DNA of 64,000 nucleotides from Azophilus sp965221755 (GCA_965221755.1 OZ244921.1:2418001-2482000), one strand, 5' to 3'; shown: positions 50,211 to 59,241, counted from the first letter of the stretch. A program made the numbers and translations. Notes: a model not told the origin generated them from the sequence alone.

Positions 50211-53200
50211 ATGTCGGCCACCAAGCGACTCAGCCGTTCCGTTTCCGCCTGCCTCGGCCTGCTCGCCGCCGTGCCGCTGGCCGTTTGGTCGCCGGGCGCG
50301 GCCCAAGCCCAGGGGACGGATTCCGCCGCCAACTACAGGGTCACGTTCACGGGCACTTGGACCGCGGACAAAATAACGCAAAGCAGTTTGCCGGGGGGCG
50401 CCCACTTCACCACGCTGATCGGCGCCACGCACAACAGCCAGGTGACCTTTTGGCAGGCGGGCGGCATGGCCACTGCCGGGGTTGAACTCGTGGCGGAGCT
50501 TGGCGGAACCAGCACTTTCACAAGTGAGATCAATGCCAGCAGCCAGGTCGGCAGGCGCTTGGAATTTGGCAGTAGCGTCATCGGAGCCACGTCGCAAGTG
50601 AGCACAAATTTCCAAGCCACCAAGTCCCACCCGTTGGTCACGCTCCTCTCGATGGTCGCGCCCAGTCCGGATTGGTTCGTTGGCGTCTCGGGCCTCTCCC
50701 TACTCGATGGCTCAAACCAATGGCGGACCAGCTTCTCGGTGGACTTGCATCCCTACGATGCGGGCACGGAGGACGGCAGCGGCTTCTCGCTGAGCAACGA
50801 TCCCACCTCGCCGCAGGGAACCATCACCAGCATTCGCAACACCGCCCCGTTCAACGGCCAGCCCTTGGCCAGGCTCACCTTCACCCGAGTGGTGCCGACG
50901 GCGAGCTTCGCCAGCGCGTCGTCCAGCGCCGGCGAGGGCGCGGGCACGCGCAATGTGGCGGTGAGCCTCTCCTCGGCGCCGCCATCCACCATCACGCTGA
51001 ACTACGCGGTGAGCGGCTCGGCAACGCCGGGCGCGGACTACGCCGCGCTCCCGGGCGCCGTATCGGTTTCGAGCGGCGCAACGAGCGTGAACATTCCCGT
51101 GCGCATCACCGACGACGCCGCGGATGAAGCCGCCGAGACCCTGGTGCTGACGCTGACCGGCGGCTCGGGCTACACGGTGGGTTCGCGGAGCGCGCATACG
51201 CTGACCATCACCGACAATGACGATCCGCTGCCGACGGCGAGCTTCGCCAGCGCGTCGTCCAGCGCCGGCGAGGGCGCGGGCACGCGCAACGTGGCGGTGA
51301 GCCTCTCCCCGGCGCCGTCGTCCGGCATCACGCTGCGCTACTCGGTGAGCGGCATGGCGAGGGCGGGCGCGGACTACGCCGCGCTTTCCGGCACGGTTTC
51401 GGTTTCGGGCGGCGCGACGAGCGTGAACATTCCCGTGGCGATCATCGATGACGGCGACGATGAAGGCGCCGAGGCCGTGGTGCTGACCCTGACCGGCGGC
51501 TCGGGCTACGCGGTGGGTTCGCCGAGCGTCCACATGCTGACCATCACGGACAATGACGATCCGCCGCCGAACACGCCGGTGGTGAGCGTTTCCAGGGCGG
51601 GCGCGGCGGTGACCGAGGGCCAAGCCGCGAGCTTTGCCCTGACCGCCAGCCCGGCGCCCTCGGCCAGCATCACGGTGAACGTCAACGTCGCCCAAACCGG
51701 CAGCTTCGCGGCTCCCGGCCAGACCGGAGCCCGCACGGTGGCGATGGGCGCCGGCGGCACCGCGACCTTCATGGTGCGCACGATGGACGACGGCAGGGAT
51801 GAGCGCAACGGCGCCATCATGGTGACCGTCCTTGGCGGCAGCGGCTATTCGCCCCACGACGCCAACGCCGTCGCGTCCGTGACGGTCAGGGACGACGATG
51901 AGCCGCCGCCAATGCCGCGGCCGCCGCCTTCGCAACCCCCATCGACGCCGCCGGTCGGCACCGGGGGTGGCGGAAGCGGCGGCTCCGCCAGCCAGCGGCC
52001 GGAGGTCGCGCGGCAGCTGGAGGCCCGCGCGCTGGCCTCGGGCGCGGCGCTGTCGCTGGACCTGTCGGACGCCTTCCGCAGCCCGGGCGGGAGCAGCTTG
52101 GCGCTCACGGCGACCTCGTCAGACCCGACGGTGGCTGCGGTGTCGGTGGAGGGCATGGCCCTGACCGTTCGCGGGCTGCTGCCGGGCGAAGCGGAGATCC
52201 GGGTCACCGCCACCGATGGCGGCGGCCGCTCCATCTCCCAGCGTTTCGCGGTGACGGTGACGGCGCCGGAGGCGGTCTGGCGCCTGCCGCCGGCCTCCGA
52301 CCCCTTCCTGCAGGGCTTCGTGCGGGTGATCAACCATTCGGGCCGGGCCGGCGAGGTCACGGTGACGGCCACCGACGCCGCCGGGCGCGAATACCAGCCG
52401 CTGATGCTGCGGCTTGAGGGCCATGCGGTCGTTCACTTCAACTCAGCGGATATCGAGAACGGCAATGTGGCCAAGGGCCTGTCCGGCGGCACCGGCCCCG
52501 GCATGGGCGCCTGGCGGCTGCAGTTCGGCGGCGGGACGCTGGACTTGGAGACGCTGGGCTACCTGCGCTCGGCGGACGGCTTCGTGACGGCGATGGATGC
52601 GACGGCGGCACGGGATGCGGACGGCGCGCTGCAGCTGCTGACCTTCAATCCGGCCAGCAACACCAACCAGGTGAGCCGCCTGCGGCTGGTGAACCCGACG
52701 GATGCGCCGGCGCGGGCGACGGTCACCGGGACGGACGACGCCGGCGCGTCGCCGGGCTCGCCGGTGGTCCTGACGCTGCCGGCGGGCGCTGCGTGCGAAG
52801 TGGACGCGGCGGAGCTCGAGTCCGGCCGTGGCTTGGCCTGCGGGGAGCCGCAGGCGGGGCTTGGCGACGGGTCGGGCCGGTGGCGGCTGGCGGTCGCCTC
52901 CGAGGCGCCGCTGGTGGCCATGGGGCTGCTGTCGAGCCCGGGCGGGCACCTGACCAATCTGTCGCGGACGCTGCCCGCTGACGCGGACGGCGTTCGGCAC
53001 GTGGCGTTCTTCCCGCCGGCCTCGGACCCCCACGGGCGCCAGGGCTTCGTGCGGGTGGTGAACCGCTCGGGCCGCGCCGGCATGGTGACCATCCGGGCCT
53101 TTGACGATGGCGACGTCCGCTACCCCCCCCTAAGGCTGCGCTTGGAGGCGCGGGAGGCGAAGCACCTCAATTCGGACGATCTGGAGCTTGGCAATCCGCG

Positions 53201-53993
53201 CAAGGGGCTGTCCGGCAGCACCGGCATCGGCACCGGCGCCTGGCGGCTGGAGCTGTCGAGCCTCGACATCGACTTTGAGGCGGGGGCCTACGTGCGCCAC
53301 GCCGACGGCTTCCTGACGGCGATGCAGGCCGCCGCGCCGTCGAATGACGGCGCCCACCGCGTCGCGACCCTCAATCCGGGCAGCAACGCCCGCCAAGCCA
53401 GCATCCTGCGCTTGGTGAATCTCGGCGCGGCGGCGGTTGCCTCGGTCACCGGCGCGGACGACCGCGGGGTCCGCCCTGGGGACGCGGTGGAGGTTCGGGT
53501 TCCGGCTGGGGCGGCGGTGGAATTGACTGCGGCGGAGCTGGAGTCCGGGGAGGCGGATGCCATCGCCGCCGGCGCGCTCGGCGACGGCACGGGCAAGTGG
53601 CGGCTGCGGGTTGAGTCGGACGGCGACCTTGCGGTCATGAACCTGCTGTCGAGCCCCATGGGCCGCTTGGCGAACCTGTCGGGCGCGGACGCCTCGCGCG
53701 GCGTCCCGCCCCTGCCGTCGTTGCCGCCGCCGCCCGCGTCGGTGGCGGTCGAGGACGCGGGCGGCCGCCGGGTGCGCGGCGCATGGAGCGCGGTGGCGGG
53801 CGCGCGCTACGCCGTCGAGCTGCTGCTCGACGGCGCTCCCGTGGAGGGCCGCTCGCTGGCGCGCACGACGCGCACGTCGTTCCGCTGGTCGGGCCTGGCG
53901 CCGGGAACCTACGCGCTTCGCGTGCGGTCGGTGGACGCCGACGGCAACGCCGGCCCCTGGAGCGGGGCGTCCAATGAGGTTGTCATCAAGTGA
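50211..53993 (+). CDS. Large secreted protein with spondin, Calx-beta and Ig-like domains
   Basis: The 1260-residue product has a Sec signal (LGLLAAVPLAVWSPGAAQAQ). Residues about 35-225 form a spondin N-type domain (YRVTFTGTWTADKITQSSLP, AHFTTLIGATHNS). Three Calx-beta domains follow at about 229-565. The first two are near-identical with a 336-bp DNA period (AGEGAGTRNVAVSLS, GADYAALPG, ITDDAADE, TLTITDNDD). After a Pro-rich linker come a bacterial Ig-like domain and two long homologous repeats (QGFVRVINHSGRAG and QGFVRVVNRSGRAG). The C-terminus is fibronectin-like (GTYALRVRSVDADGNAG). This suggests a calcium-binding surface or released adhesin. I saw no autotransporter or sorting tail. ATG 50211 has GGAGG upstream; two earlier ATGs are in frame. 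Confidence 0.87.
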   Translation: MSATKRLSRSVSACLGLLAAVPLAVWSPGAAQAQGTDSAANYRVTFTGTWTADKITQSSLPGGAHFTTLIGATHNSQVTFWQAGGMATAGVELVAELGGTSTFTSEINASSQVGRRLEFGSSVIGATSQVSTNFQATKSHPLVTLLSMVAPSPDWFVGVSGLSLLDGSNQWRTSFSVDLHPYDAGTEDGSGFSLSNDPTSPQGTITSIRNTAPFNGQPLARLTFTRVVPTASFASASSSAGEGAGTRNVAVSLSSAPPSTITLNYAVSGSATPGADYAALPGAVSVSSGATSVNIPVRITDDAADEAAETLVLTLTGGSGYTVGSRSAHTLTITDNDDPLPTASFASASSSAGEGAGTRNVAVSLSPAPSSGITLRYSVSGMARAGADYAALSGTVSVSGGATSVNIPVAIIDDGDDEGAEAVVLTLTGGSGYAVGSPSVHMLTITDNDDPPPNTPVVSVSRAGAAVTEGQAASFALTASPAPSASITVNVNVAQTGSFAAPGQTGARTVAMGAGGTATFMVRTMDDGRDERNGAIMVTVLGGSGYSPHDANAVASVTVRDDDEPPPMPRPPPSQPPSTPPVGTGGGGSGGSASQRPEVARQLEARALASGAALSLDLSDAFRSPGGSSLALTATSSDPTVAAVSVEGMALTVRGLLPGEAEIRVTATDGGGRSISQRFAVTVTAPEAVWRLPPASDPFLQGFVRVINHSGRAGEVTVTATDAAGREYQPLMLRLEGHAVVHFNSADIENGNVAKGLSGGTGPGMGAWRLQFGGGTLDLETLGYLRSADGFVTAMDATAARDADGALQLLTFNPASNTNQVSRLRLVNPTDAPARATVTGTDDAGASPGSPVVLTLPAGAACEVDAAELESGRGLACGEPQAGLGDGSGRWRLAVASEAPLVAMGLLSSPGGHLTNLSRTLPADADGVRHVAFFPPASDPHGRQGFVRVVNRSGRAGMVTIRAFDDGDVRYPPLRLRLEAREAKHLNSDDLELGNPRKGLSGSTGIGTGAWRLELSSLDIDFEAGAYVRHADGFLTAMQAAAPSNDGAHRVATLNPGSNARQASILRLVNLGAAAVASVTGADDRGVRPGDAVEVRVPAGAAVELTAAELESGEADAIAAGALGDGTGKWRLRVESDGDLAVMNLLSSPMGRLANLSGADASRGVPPLPSLPPPPASVAVEDAGGRRVRGAWSAVAGARYAVELLLDGAPVEGRSLARTTRTSFRWSGLAPGTYALRVRSVDADGNAGPWSGASNEVVIK

Positions 53994-54096
53994 GTTGGGC
54001 CGGCCTTGGGCGCCCCTCGGCCGGGCCTTGGCCTCAGCCACGCTTTCAAGCCGCAAACCCGCAATGCGCTCAAAACGCGCCTGAAGGAGACCCGCA

Positions 54097-55311
54097 ATGC
54101 AACCCCTTGACGCAGTGAAAGTCCTGGAGTTCTCCACCATGATCACCGCCTCGCTCGCCGCCATGATGATGGGCGAGCAAGGCGCCTCGGTCATCAAGGT
54201 GGAACCCGTGGAAGTCGGCGACCCCATGCGCCATCTCGGCAGCAGCAAGGGCGGCATCTCGGCGCTGTTTGCGAACTGCAACCGCGGCAAGCAGTCCTTG
54301 GGCATCGACCTGAAGTCCGCCGAGGCTCGCACGGTGGTTGAGCGTCTCGCGGCCGAGGCCGACGTGCTGCTGTGCAACTACCGGCCGGGCGTCATGGACA
54401 AGCTCGGCTTCGGCAGCGGGCATCTGCGCGCCCAAAATCCGCGGCTCATCTACTGCGCGATATCCGGGTTCGGCACCCAGGGGCCGGATCGCGGCCTGCC
54501 GGCCTACGACCCCATCGTCCAAGCCCAGTCGGGCTTCGCGGCGGTGCAGGGCGCCGGCAAGGCGGGCCCGGAGTTCGTGCGCAACCTCACCTGCGACAAG
54601 ATCACCGCCTACACCGCCTTTCAGGCCGTGACCGCCGCGCTGCTCGTGCGGGAGAGGACCGGCGAGGGCCAGCACATCGATCTTTCGATGATGGACGCGG
54701 GCCTGTTCTTCCTGTTTCCCGACGGCTTCATGCACAAGACCCTGCTCGACGAGGATGCGCAGCAGGCCCCGCCGTTGAGCGAGCTGCTCTACGATCTCAC
54801 GCTCACCAAGGACGGCGCGATCACTGTGTCGGCCGCCAATCCGGCGCAGCAGCTTGGCCTGCTGAAGGCCATTGACCAACTGCATCTGATGGCGGACGAA
54901 CGGTTCAACAGCCAAGAGAAGCTGCTCGCCAACCTGGACGAGTTCAGGGAGGTGCTGAGCCGCGAACTGCTCAAGCACAAAACCGATGAGCTGCTGCGCA
55001 AGCTCAAGGAGAACGACGTTCCGGCGGCCAAGTGCCTGGATTGCGACGAGGTGCTGGCGCACCCGCAATACGAAGCCAACGCCAGCATCGACCGGTTTGC
55101 GCATCCGCGCATGGGCAACATGATCCGCATCAAGCCGCCGGCCCGGTTCGGCGGCGAACGGGCTGAGCCCGGCGGCGCCAGCCCCGCCCACGGCGAGCAC
55201 ACCGCCGAGATCCTGCGGCGCCTCGGCTGGAGCGATGCGGAAATCGAGCGGCTGGTCGCCGAAGGTCTGGCATGCGGCGCCGATGTCCAAGCGGCGAAGG
55301 CCCCGTCCTGA
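54097..55311 (+). CDS. CaiB/BaiF family (class III) CoA-transferase
   Basis: A 404-residue enzyme with the typical start LDAVKVLEFSTMITASLAAM, the CoA-binding region GASVIKVEPVEVGDPMR, NRGKQSLGIDLK, and the catalytic Asp in LSMMDAGLFFL. Class III transferases move CoA between carboxylates such as carnitine, oxalate or aromatic succinates. GAAGGAGACC lies before the ATG. It is the first gene of the catabolic block on the right, separated from the Rieske oxygenase by a two-gene unknown module. Substrate unknown. Sequence intact. Confidence 0.92.
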   Translation: MQPLDAVKVLEFSTMITASLAAMMMGEQGASVIKVEPVEVGDPMRHLGSSKGGISALFANCNRGKQSLGIDLKSAEARTVVERLAAEADVLLCNYRPGVMDKLGFGSGHLRAQNPRLIYCAISGFGTQGPDRGLPAYDPIVQAQSGFAAVQGAGKAGPEFVRNLTCDKITAYTAFQAVTAALLVRERTGEGQHIDLSMMDAGLFFLFPDGFMHKTLLDEDAQQAPPLSELLYDLTLTKDGAITVSAANPAQQLGLLKAIDQLHLMADERFNSQEKLLANLDEFREVLSRELLKHKTDELLRKLKENDVPAAKCLDCDEVLAHPQYEANASIDRFAHPRMGNMIRIKPPARFGGERAEPGGASPAHGEHTAEILRRLGWSDAEIERLVAEGLACGADVQAAKAPS

Positions 55312-55487
55312 ACCGAGGCTGCCTTGGGGTGCCGAAGGCACACCTGAGCCCGCTCATGCGTCACCCAGCCCTGCTGATGGGTTGGTGGATTGGTTGCCGC
55401 CCATCCCCGCGGAGTTGATCGCGGCGATGATGCTGATGCGCCCGTTCAAATGCCGCTCGGGCCAGCTTTTGCCGTGCGGTGGCAAGG

Positions 55488-55504
55488 GGACTAGAATTTA
55501 GTCC
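55488..55504. promoter_or_regulatory. Inverted repeat upstream of the two-gene unknown module
   Basis: GGACTA-gaatt-TAGTCC is a perfect 6-bp inverted repeat with a 5-base AT-rich centre, 27 bases before the GTG of the first gene. It could be an operator or the base of a small stem; no factor is identified. Confidence 0.4.
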
Positions 55505-55531
55505 GTTGCGCAACTCCAAGTTGGTTCTGCG

Positions 55532-55900
55532 GTGAAGCGGCCCCAAACCATTCCTGACCTGAATCGGGACCAGCCGGATTTGGACCTCGCGGCAAATTCG
55601 GCGACCTATGTCGGCAGCAAGGAGCACAAGGATAAGCGCTGGTGGGGAGGCTTGCCCGGTGCGCGCAAGCGTAAGGACGGCCGGATTCAGCGTCCCAAGA
55701 AGCAGCATACGACGGTGTGTCATTTGGTCACGGAAGAGGACCAAAACAAGGCTACTCTCTGGGTCAGGGAGGCGATCCGCAAAGGGAACTGCCGATTTGT
55801 GGACGGAGACGGCCGTTTCCCTAAGCAAGTCTGGCATACCGACGGTGACGGTGACGGTGGGCATTGGCGCGGGATTTGCGTGAACCCCGAAATAAGGTGA
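55532..55900 (+). CDS. Unknown protein, first of a two-gene module
   Basis: I do not recognise the function. The 122-residue product starts MKRPQTIPDLNRDQPDLDLA with a GTG codon and has a basic, tryptophan-containing middle (DKRWWGGLPGARKRKDGRIQ) and a terminal VWHTDGDGDGGHWRGICVN with two His and an Asp/Gly repeat. It has no signal peptide. GC is lower than in the flanking genes. The next gene starts 36 bases on in the same direction, and the pair looks like a mobile accessory unit, perhaps toxin-antitoxin-like, which is inference from size and arrangement only. Confidence 0.6.
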   Translation: MKRPQTIPDLNRDQPDLDLAANSATYVGSKEHKDKRWWGGLPGARKRKDGRIQRPKKQHTTVCHLVTEEDQNKATLWVREAIRKGNCRFVDGDGRFPKQVWHTDGDGDGGHWRGICVNPEIR

Positions 55901-55936
55901 GTACAAGGGGTGGCCTGTGCAGGCCGAGGAAATGCC

Positions 55937-56497
55937 ATGAGAATTTCCGTCGAATGGCAAGACGACGCCCCCAACGCGTCGGCGGAGGAACGGGCAACCA
56001 TTGCCGACGTTCAGGTGTTCGTGGATGAAGTGAATGTCTGTGAGCACCTCGTCGGGCAAGCGTCGGGTGCGCCCCAGCCGTCAGGAGAAGCAACCGTGTC
56101 CGCCTATCCCATTGCGGAAGCCTTGGCTTTTGAATGGTGGCGTCTGTTTGGTCGCCGCGACGACGAGTTCCGGCTGTTCAACCATCGTTGTGCCTATGCC
56201 CTTCCCGACTTGCGCATCAGCCATGATGGCGAGCGGTTCACTGTGGCGAGCAAAGCGCGGGAGTACGCCAACCCCCCGGTTGCTCGGTCAGTGGTCAACG
56301 ACCTCCACGATGCCTCACGTCAAGCATTGGGTAGGGCCTTTGCCGCTGAATTCCTCGCTCCTGTTGAGGAAATTCTCTCCATGCGCGAAGACGGCAAGGA
56401 CACAGCCTCCATCGCTGCGGAGTTCGGCGTTTCGGAGGAGGTCGTGGAGCGGCAGCTGCGGAACCGCCGCCGCATTGAGACGGCGTGCGCGGCGTGA
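55937..56497 (+). CDS. Unknown protein with C-terminal helix-turn-helix-like segment
   Basis: A 186-residue product. The central region WWRLFGRRDDEFRLFNHRCA and LPDLRISHDGERFTV is followed by ALGRAFAAEFLAPVEEILSM, which recalls the segment at the end of ImmA/IrrE-like proteins, and then KDTASIAAEFGVSEEVVERQ, a helix-turn-helix-like stretch. No HExxH zinc motif is seen, so a metalloprotease call is not supported. I start at ATG 55937; a longer frame exists. It ends just before two tandem repeat elements. A regulatory or antitoxin-like role fits the pairing with the gene before it but is unproven. Confidence 0.6.
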   Translation: MRISVEWQDDAPNASAEERATIADVQVFVDEVNVCEHLVGQASGAPQPSGEATVSAYPIAEALAFEWWRLFGRRDDEFRLFNHRCAYALPDLRISHDGERFTVASKAREYANPPVARSVVNDLHDASRQALGRAFAAEFLAPVEEILSMREDGKDTASIAAEFGVSEEVVERQLRNRRRIETACAA

Positions 56498-56517
56498 CGC
56501 GGCGGACCGCACGCGCC

Positions 56518-56559
56518 GTGCGGGTTTAACAACATGTCGGAACCTGACCCACCCAACGG
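56518..56559 (+). repeat. Dispersed 42-bp repeat module (copy D1)
   Basis: Starts GTGCGGGTTTAACAACAT and ends GACCCACCCAACGG, the same length as copies E and F with a handful of changes. It is immediately followed by the long hairpin module, so here both modules stand in tandem before the Rieske oxygenase gene. Confidence 0.75.
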
Positions 56560-56650
56560 CAGCGCCCAGAAACATACCGGAATCTGATCTAAGCGACGAG
56601 CGCGGAGTTTCGCGGTAAGCGAAACTCCATCCGCGACCGTCAGGTCGCGC
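56560..56650 (+). repeat. Dispersed palindromic repeat, long module (copy D2)
   Basis: Contains AGAAACATACCGGAATCTGA, then GCGAGCGC-type lead, hairpin GGAGTTTCGC/GCGAAACTCC with loop GGTAA, and a second stem GCGACC/GGTCGC. Layout equals copies A and B. It ends at the open frame of the Rieske oxygenase, about 70 bases before its likely start. Confidence 0.78.
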
Positions 56651-56720
56651 CTTGACTGCTCAACTTGCCCCTCCTATGCTCGCCAACTCAACTTTGGGAA
56701 TTGGGTTTGGGGGCCAAGAC

Positions 56721-58037
56721 ATGACCGTCTATCGAAAAATTGAGCGCTTTGCGGATCCGCAGACCTCCAAGACGCCGGCGCACAAGGAGCCGGATCCGGC
56801 CCTTGGCTACGATTTCATTCCCAAGGAGCGCTACACCTCGCCGGAGTTCATGCGCCGGGAATGGGACCGGCTGTGGACCAAGGTCTGGCTGCTGGGCGCT
56901 TGGGAGGGCGACCTGCGCAACCCGGGCGACTACGTCACCACCAGGATCGGCAAGGAGAGCATCGTCATCACCAAGGACGAGAACCACCGGTACAACGCCT
57001 TCTACAACGTCTGTTCGCACCGGGGCAACCAAGTCGCCTACGGCGCTGCGGGCAACACCGAAACCTTCCGCTGCTCCTACCACCTGTGGGAGTACAACCT
57101 GCGCGGCGAGCTGATCCACGTGCCGGACGCCGAGACCTTTCCCCAAGGCGCGCCCTGCGACAAGCTCTCCATCGCGCGCCTGCCCTGCGACAGCTGGGGC
57201 GGCTGGGTCTGGTTCAGCATGAACCCCAAGGCGGAGCCCCTGCGCGACTTCCTGGGCATGATCCCGCAGCATCTCGACCCCTACCACTTCGACCGCATGA
57301 CCCTCGTGAACGACGTGACGGTCGAGTGGGACTGCAACTGGAAGACCTCGGTGGACGCCTTCAACGAGACCTACCACGTGTTCGGCACCCACCCCCAGCT
57401 GACGACCATGCTGGAGGACATGGACGTGCAGATCGACTGCTACGAGCGGCACAACCGCTATCTCATCCCCTTCGGCTGCGTCAGCACCCACATCAAGGAC
57501 GGCACCATCATCACCGAGGAGCTCAAGGACTACATGCGCGCGAACCTGCTCGACCCGGACAGCTACCAGGGCGACGGCCTGGGCGTGCGCCGGGCGGTGC
57601 AGCGGAACTGGCGCAAGATCGCCGGCGGCATGGGCTACGACTTTGACGACCTGAACGACGATCAGCTTTCGGACGACTACCACTACCTGATCTTCCCCAA
57701 CATCACCATGAACATCCACTGCAACAGCGTGATGATCTTCCGCCAGCGGCCGCACGAGACCGATCCCAACAAGATGTACTACGACCTGCAGAACTACAGC
57801 CTGTTTCCGGCCGGCCAGGAGCCGCCGCCACGTCCGGCTCACGAGCAGTTCAAGCACGGCGAGCAGTCCATCGGCGAGGTGCTGGACCAGGACGCCTCCA
57901 ACTTGGCCATGGTGCAGGCGGGGATGAATTCAAGCGGCTACCGGGGCCTTTGGCTCTCCACCCAAGAGCTGCGCATCCGCCACTTCCACAAGACCCTTGA
58001 CGACTACCTGCACCGCGAGCCCATCAAGTGGATGTAG
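56721..58037 (+). CDS. Rieske ring-hydroxylating oxygenase, large subunit
   Basis: The 438-residue protein has a Rieske [2Fe-2S] site C98-x-H100 (NVCSHRGNQ) and C118-x2-H121 (RCSYHLWEY). The mononuclear Fe(II) ligands H219 and H224 are in NETYHVFGTHPQ, with the bridging Asp upstream in the conserved VDAFNE block. These enzymes insert oxygen into aromatic or alicyclic rings with electrons from a ferredoxin, encoded 22 bases downstream. I start at ATG 56721 because the sequence matches family N-termini from there; the TTG and ATG upstream lie next to the repeat. No small beta subunit is present, so a homotrimeric or single-type enzyme is likely. Substrate unknown. Confidence 0.92.
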   Translation: MTVYRKIERFADPQTSKTPAHKEPDPALGYDFIPKERYTSPEFMRREWDRLWTKVWLLGAWEGDLRNPGDYVTTRIGKESIVITKDENHRYNAFYNVCSHRGNQVAYGAAGNTETFRCSYHLWEYNLRGELIHVPDAETFPQGAPCDKLSIARLPCDSWGGWVWFSMNPKAEPLRDFLGMIPQHLDPYHFDRMTLVNDVTVEWDCNWKTSVDAFNETYHVFGTHPQLTTMLEDMDVQIDCYERHNRYLIPFGCVSTHIKDGTIITEELKDYMRANLLDPDSYQGDGLGVRRAVQRNWRKIAGGMGYDFDDLNDDQLSDDYHYLIFPNITMNIHCNSVMIFRQRPHETDPNKMYYDLQNYSLFPAGQEPPPRPAHEQFKHGEQSIGEVLDQDASNLAMVQAGMNSSGYRGLWLSTQELRIRHFHKTLDDYLHREPIKWM

Positions 58038-58059
58038 GCTCAAGGAACCTTGAGATCAA

Positions 58060-58404
58060 GTGACGCCCGTTTGCAGCATCGCCGCGGTCGGCGAGGGGGA
58101 GATGGCCGCTTGGGAGGTGGACGGCGTCAAGGTGCTCGTCTGCCAAGTGGATGGCCAGTTTCATGCCCTTCAGAACCAATGCAGCCACGCCCGCCAGGCG
58201 CTGCACGTTGGCACCCTGAGCGGCCACAAGCTGCGCTGCCCATTGCACGGCGGCCTGTTCGACGTGCGCAGCGGCGCCTGCTTGGGCCCGCCCGCCACCC
58301 GGCCGGTGGCCGCCTTCCCGGTCCTGCTGGAGGCCGGCAAGGTGCATGTGGACGTAGGCGGCGCGAAGGAGCGGCCGAAGCCTCGATTCGGACCGCTCAA
58401 TTGA
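58060..58404 (+). CDS. Rieske-type ferredoxin
   Basis: A 114-residue cytoplasmic ferredoxin with C41-x-H43 (QNQCSHARQ) and C60-x2-H63 (LRCPLHGGLFD), the standard ligands of a Rieske [2Fe-2S] cluster with 16 residues between the pairs. It should pass electrons to the oxygenase encoded 22 bases upstream. The start codon is GTG 58060. No ferredoxin reductase gene is adjacent, so electrons must come from elsewhere in the genome. Length is normal. Confidence 0.92.
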   Translation: MTPVCSIAAVGEGEMAAWEVDGVKVLVCQVDGQFHALQNQCSHARQALHVGTLSGHKLRCPLHGGLFDVRSGACLGPPATRPVAAFPVLLEAGKVHVDVGGAKERPKPRFGPLN

Positions 58405-58482
58405 AAGCGGCTGCGGGGCCGCGGTGCGGATTCAGAAACATTTTCCCATCACATTGATTCATACCACTGAGGAGGACACCCC

Positions 58483-59241
58483 ATGGATTTGCAACTGAAA
58501 GGCGGCAAGGCGCTGATCACCGGCGGCAGCCGCGGCATCGGCCGGGCCATTGCCGAGGCGCTCTCCGACGAGGGCTGCAACGTGGCCATCTGCGCCCGCA
58601 ACGAGGACCAAGTGAACGAGGCCGTGGCGGCGCTGTCCGCCAAGGGCGTGACGGCCTTTGGCCAAGCGGTGGACGTGGGCGACGGCGACGCGCTGAAAGC
58701 CTGGGTCGAGGCTGCCGCCGAGGCGCTCGGCGGCATCGACAACATCGTCTCCAACGTCTCCGGCGGCAACGGCAGAACGGAGGCCGACTGGCGCGCCAAC
58801 TTCGAGCACGACATGCTCGGCACGGTGCGCATGGTGGAAGCGGCCATGCCCCACTTGGAGAACTCCGACAACGGCAGCATCCTGGTCATCTCGACCACGG
58901 CGGCTCTCGAGGCCTTCATCGGGCCGCACTCCTACAACGCCATCAAGGCGGCGCTGCTGAACTACTCGGGCGCCCTGGCCCAGGAGGCCGGCGCCAAGGG
59001 CATCCGCGTCAACGCCATCTCGCCGGGTCCGATCATGATCGAGGGCGGCGCCTGGGACAACATCAAGCAGCACATGACGCCGTTCTATGAGTCCACCCTC
59101 GCCGGCATTCCGGTGGGACGCATGGGCCGCGCCGAGGAGGTGGCCGCCCAAGCCGCGCTGCTGGCAAGCCCGCTGGGCGCCTACACCAACGGCGCCAACA
59201 TCGTCATCGACGGAGGCTTCACCAAGCGCATCCAGTTTTAG
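58483..59241 (+). CDS. Short-chain dehydrogenase/reductase
   Basis: A 252-residue SDR with TGGSRGIGRAIAEAL, catalytic SYNAIKAAL and PGG-type terminus (IVIDGGFTKRIQF). The usual NNAG is replaced by VSNVSGG, a change seen in some catabolic SDRs. SRG with a following ARNEDQ suggests NADP(H). GAGGAGG lies upstream of the ATG. Placed 79 bases after the Rieske ferredoxin on the same strand, it may oxidise the dihydrodiol or alcohol formed by the oxygenase, but this is inference. Confidence 0.9.
   Translation: MDLQLKGGKALITGGSRGIGRAIAEALSDEGCNVAICARNEDQVNEAVAALSAKGVTAFGQAVDVGDGDALKAWVEAAAEALGGIDNIVSNVSGGNGRTEADWRANFEHDMLGTVRMVEAAMPHLENSDNGSILVISTTAALEAFIGPHSYNAIKAALLNYSGALAQEAGAKGIRVNAISPGPIMIEGGAWDNIKQHMTPFYESTLAGIPVGRMGRAEEVAAQAALLASPLGAYTNGANIVIDGGFTKRIQF

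Noticed and set aside
55937..56497. ImmA/IrrE metalloprotease
   Set aside because: Only a short end segment is reminiscent; the HExxH zinc motif is absent.
58424..58452. Possible further copy of the dispersed repeat (GTGCGGATTCAGAAACATTT) before an SDR
   Set aside because: Only about the first 20 bases resemble the module, without the conserved second half or hairpins; it may be a degenerate end but is not supportable alone.
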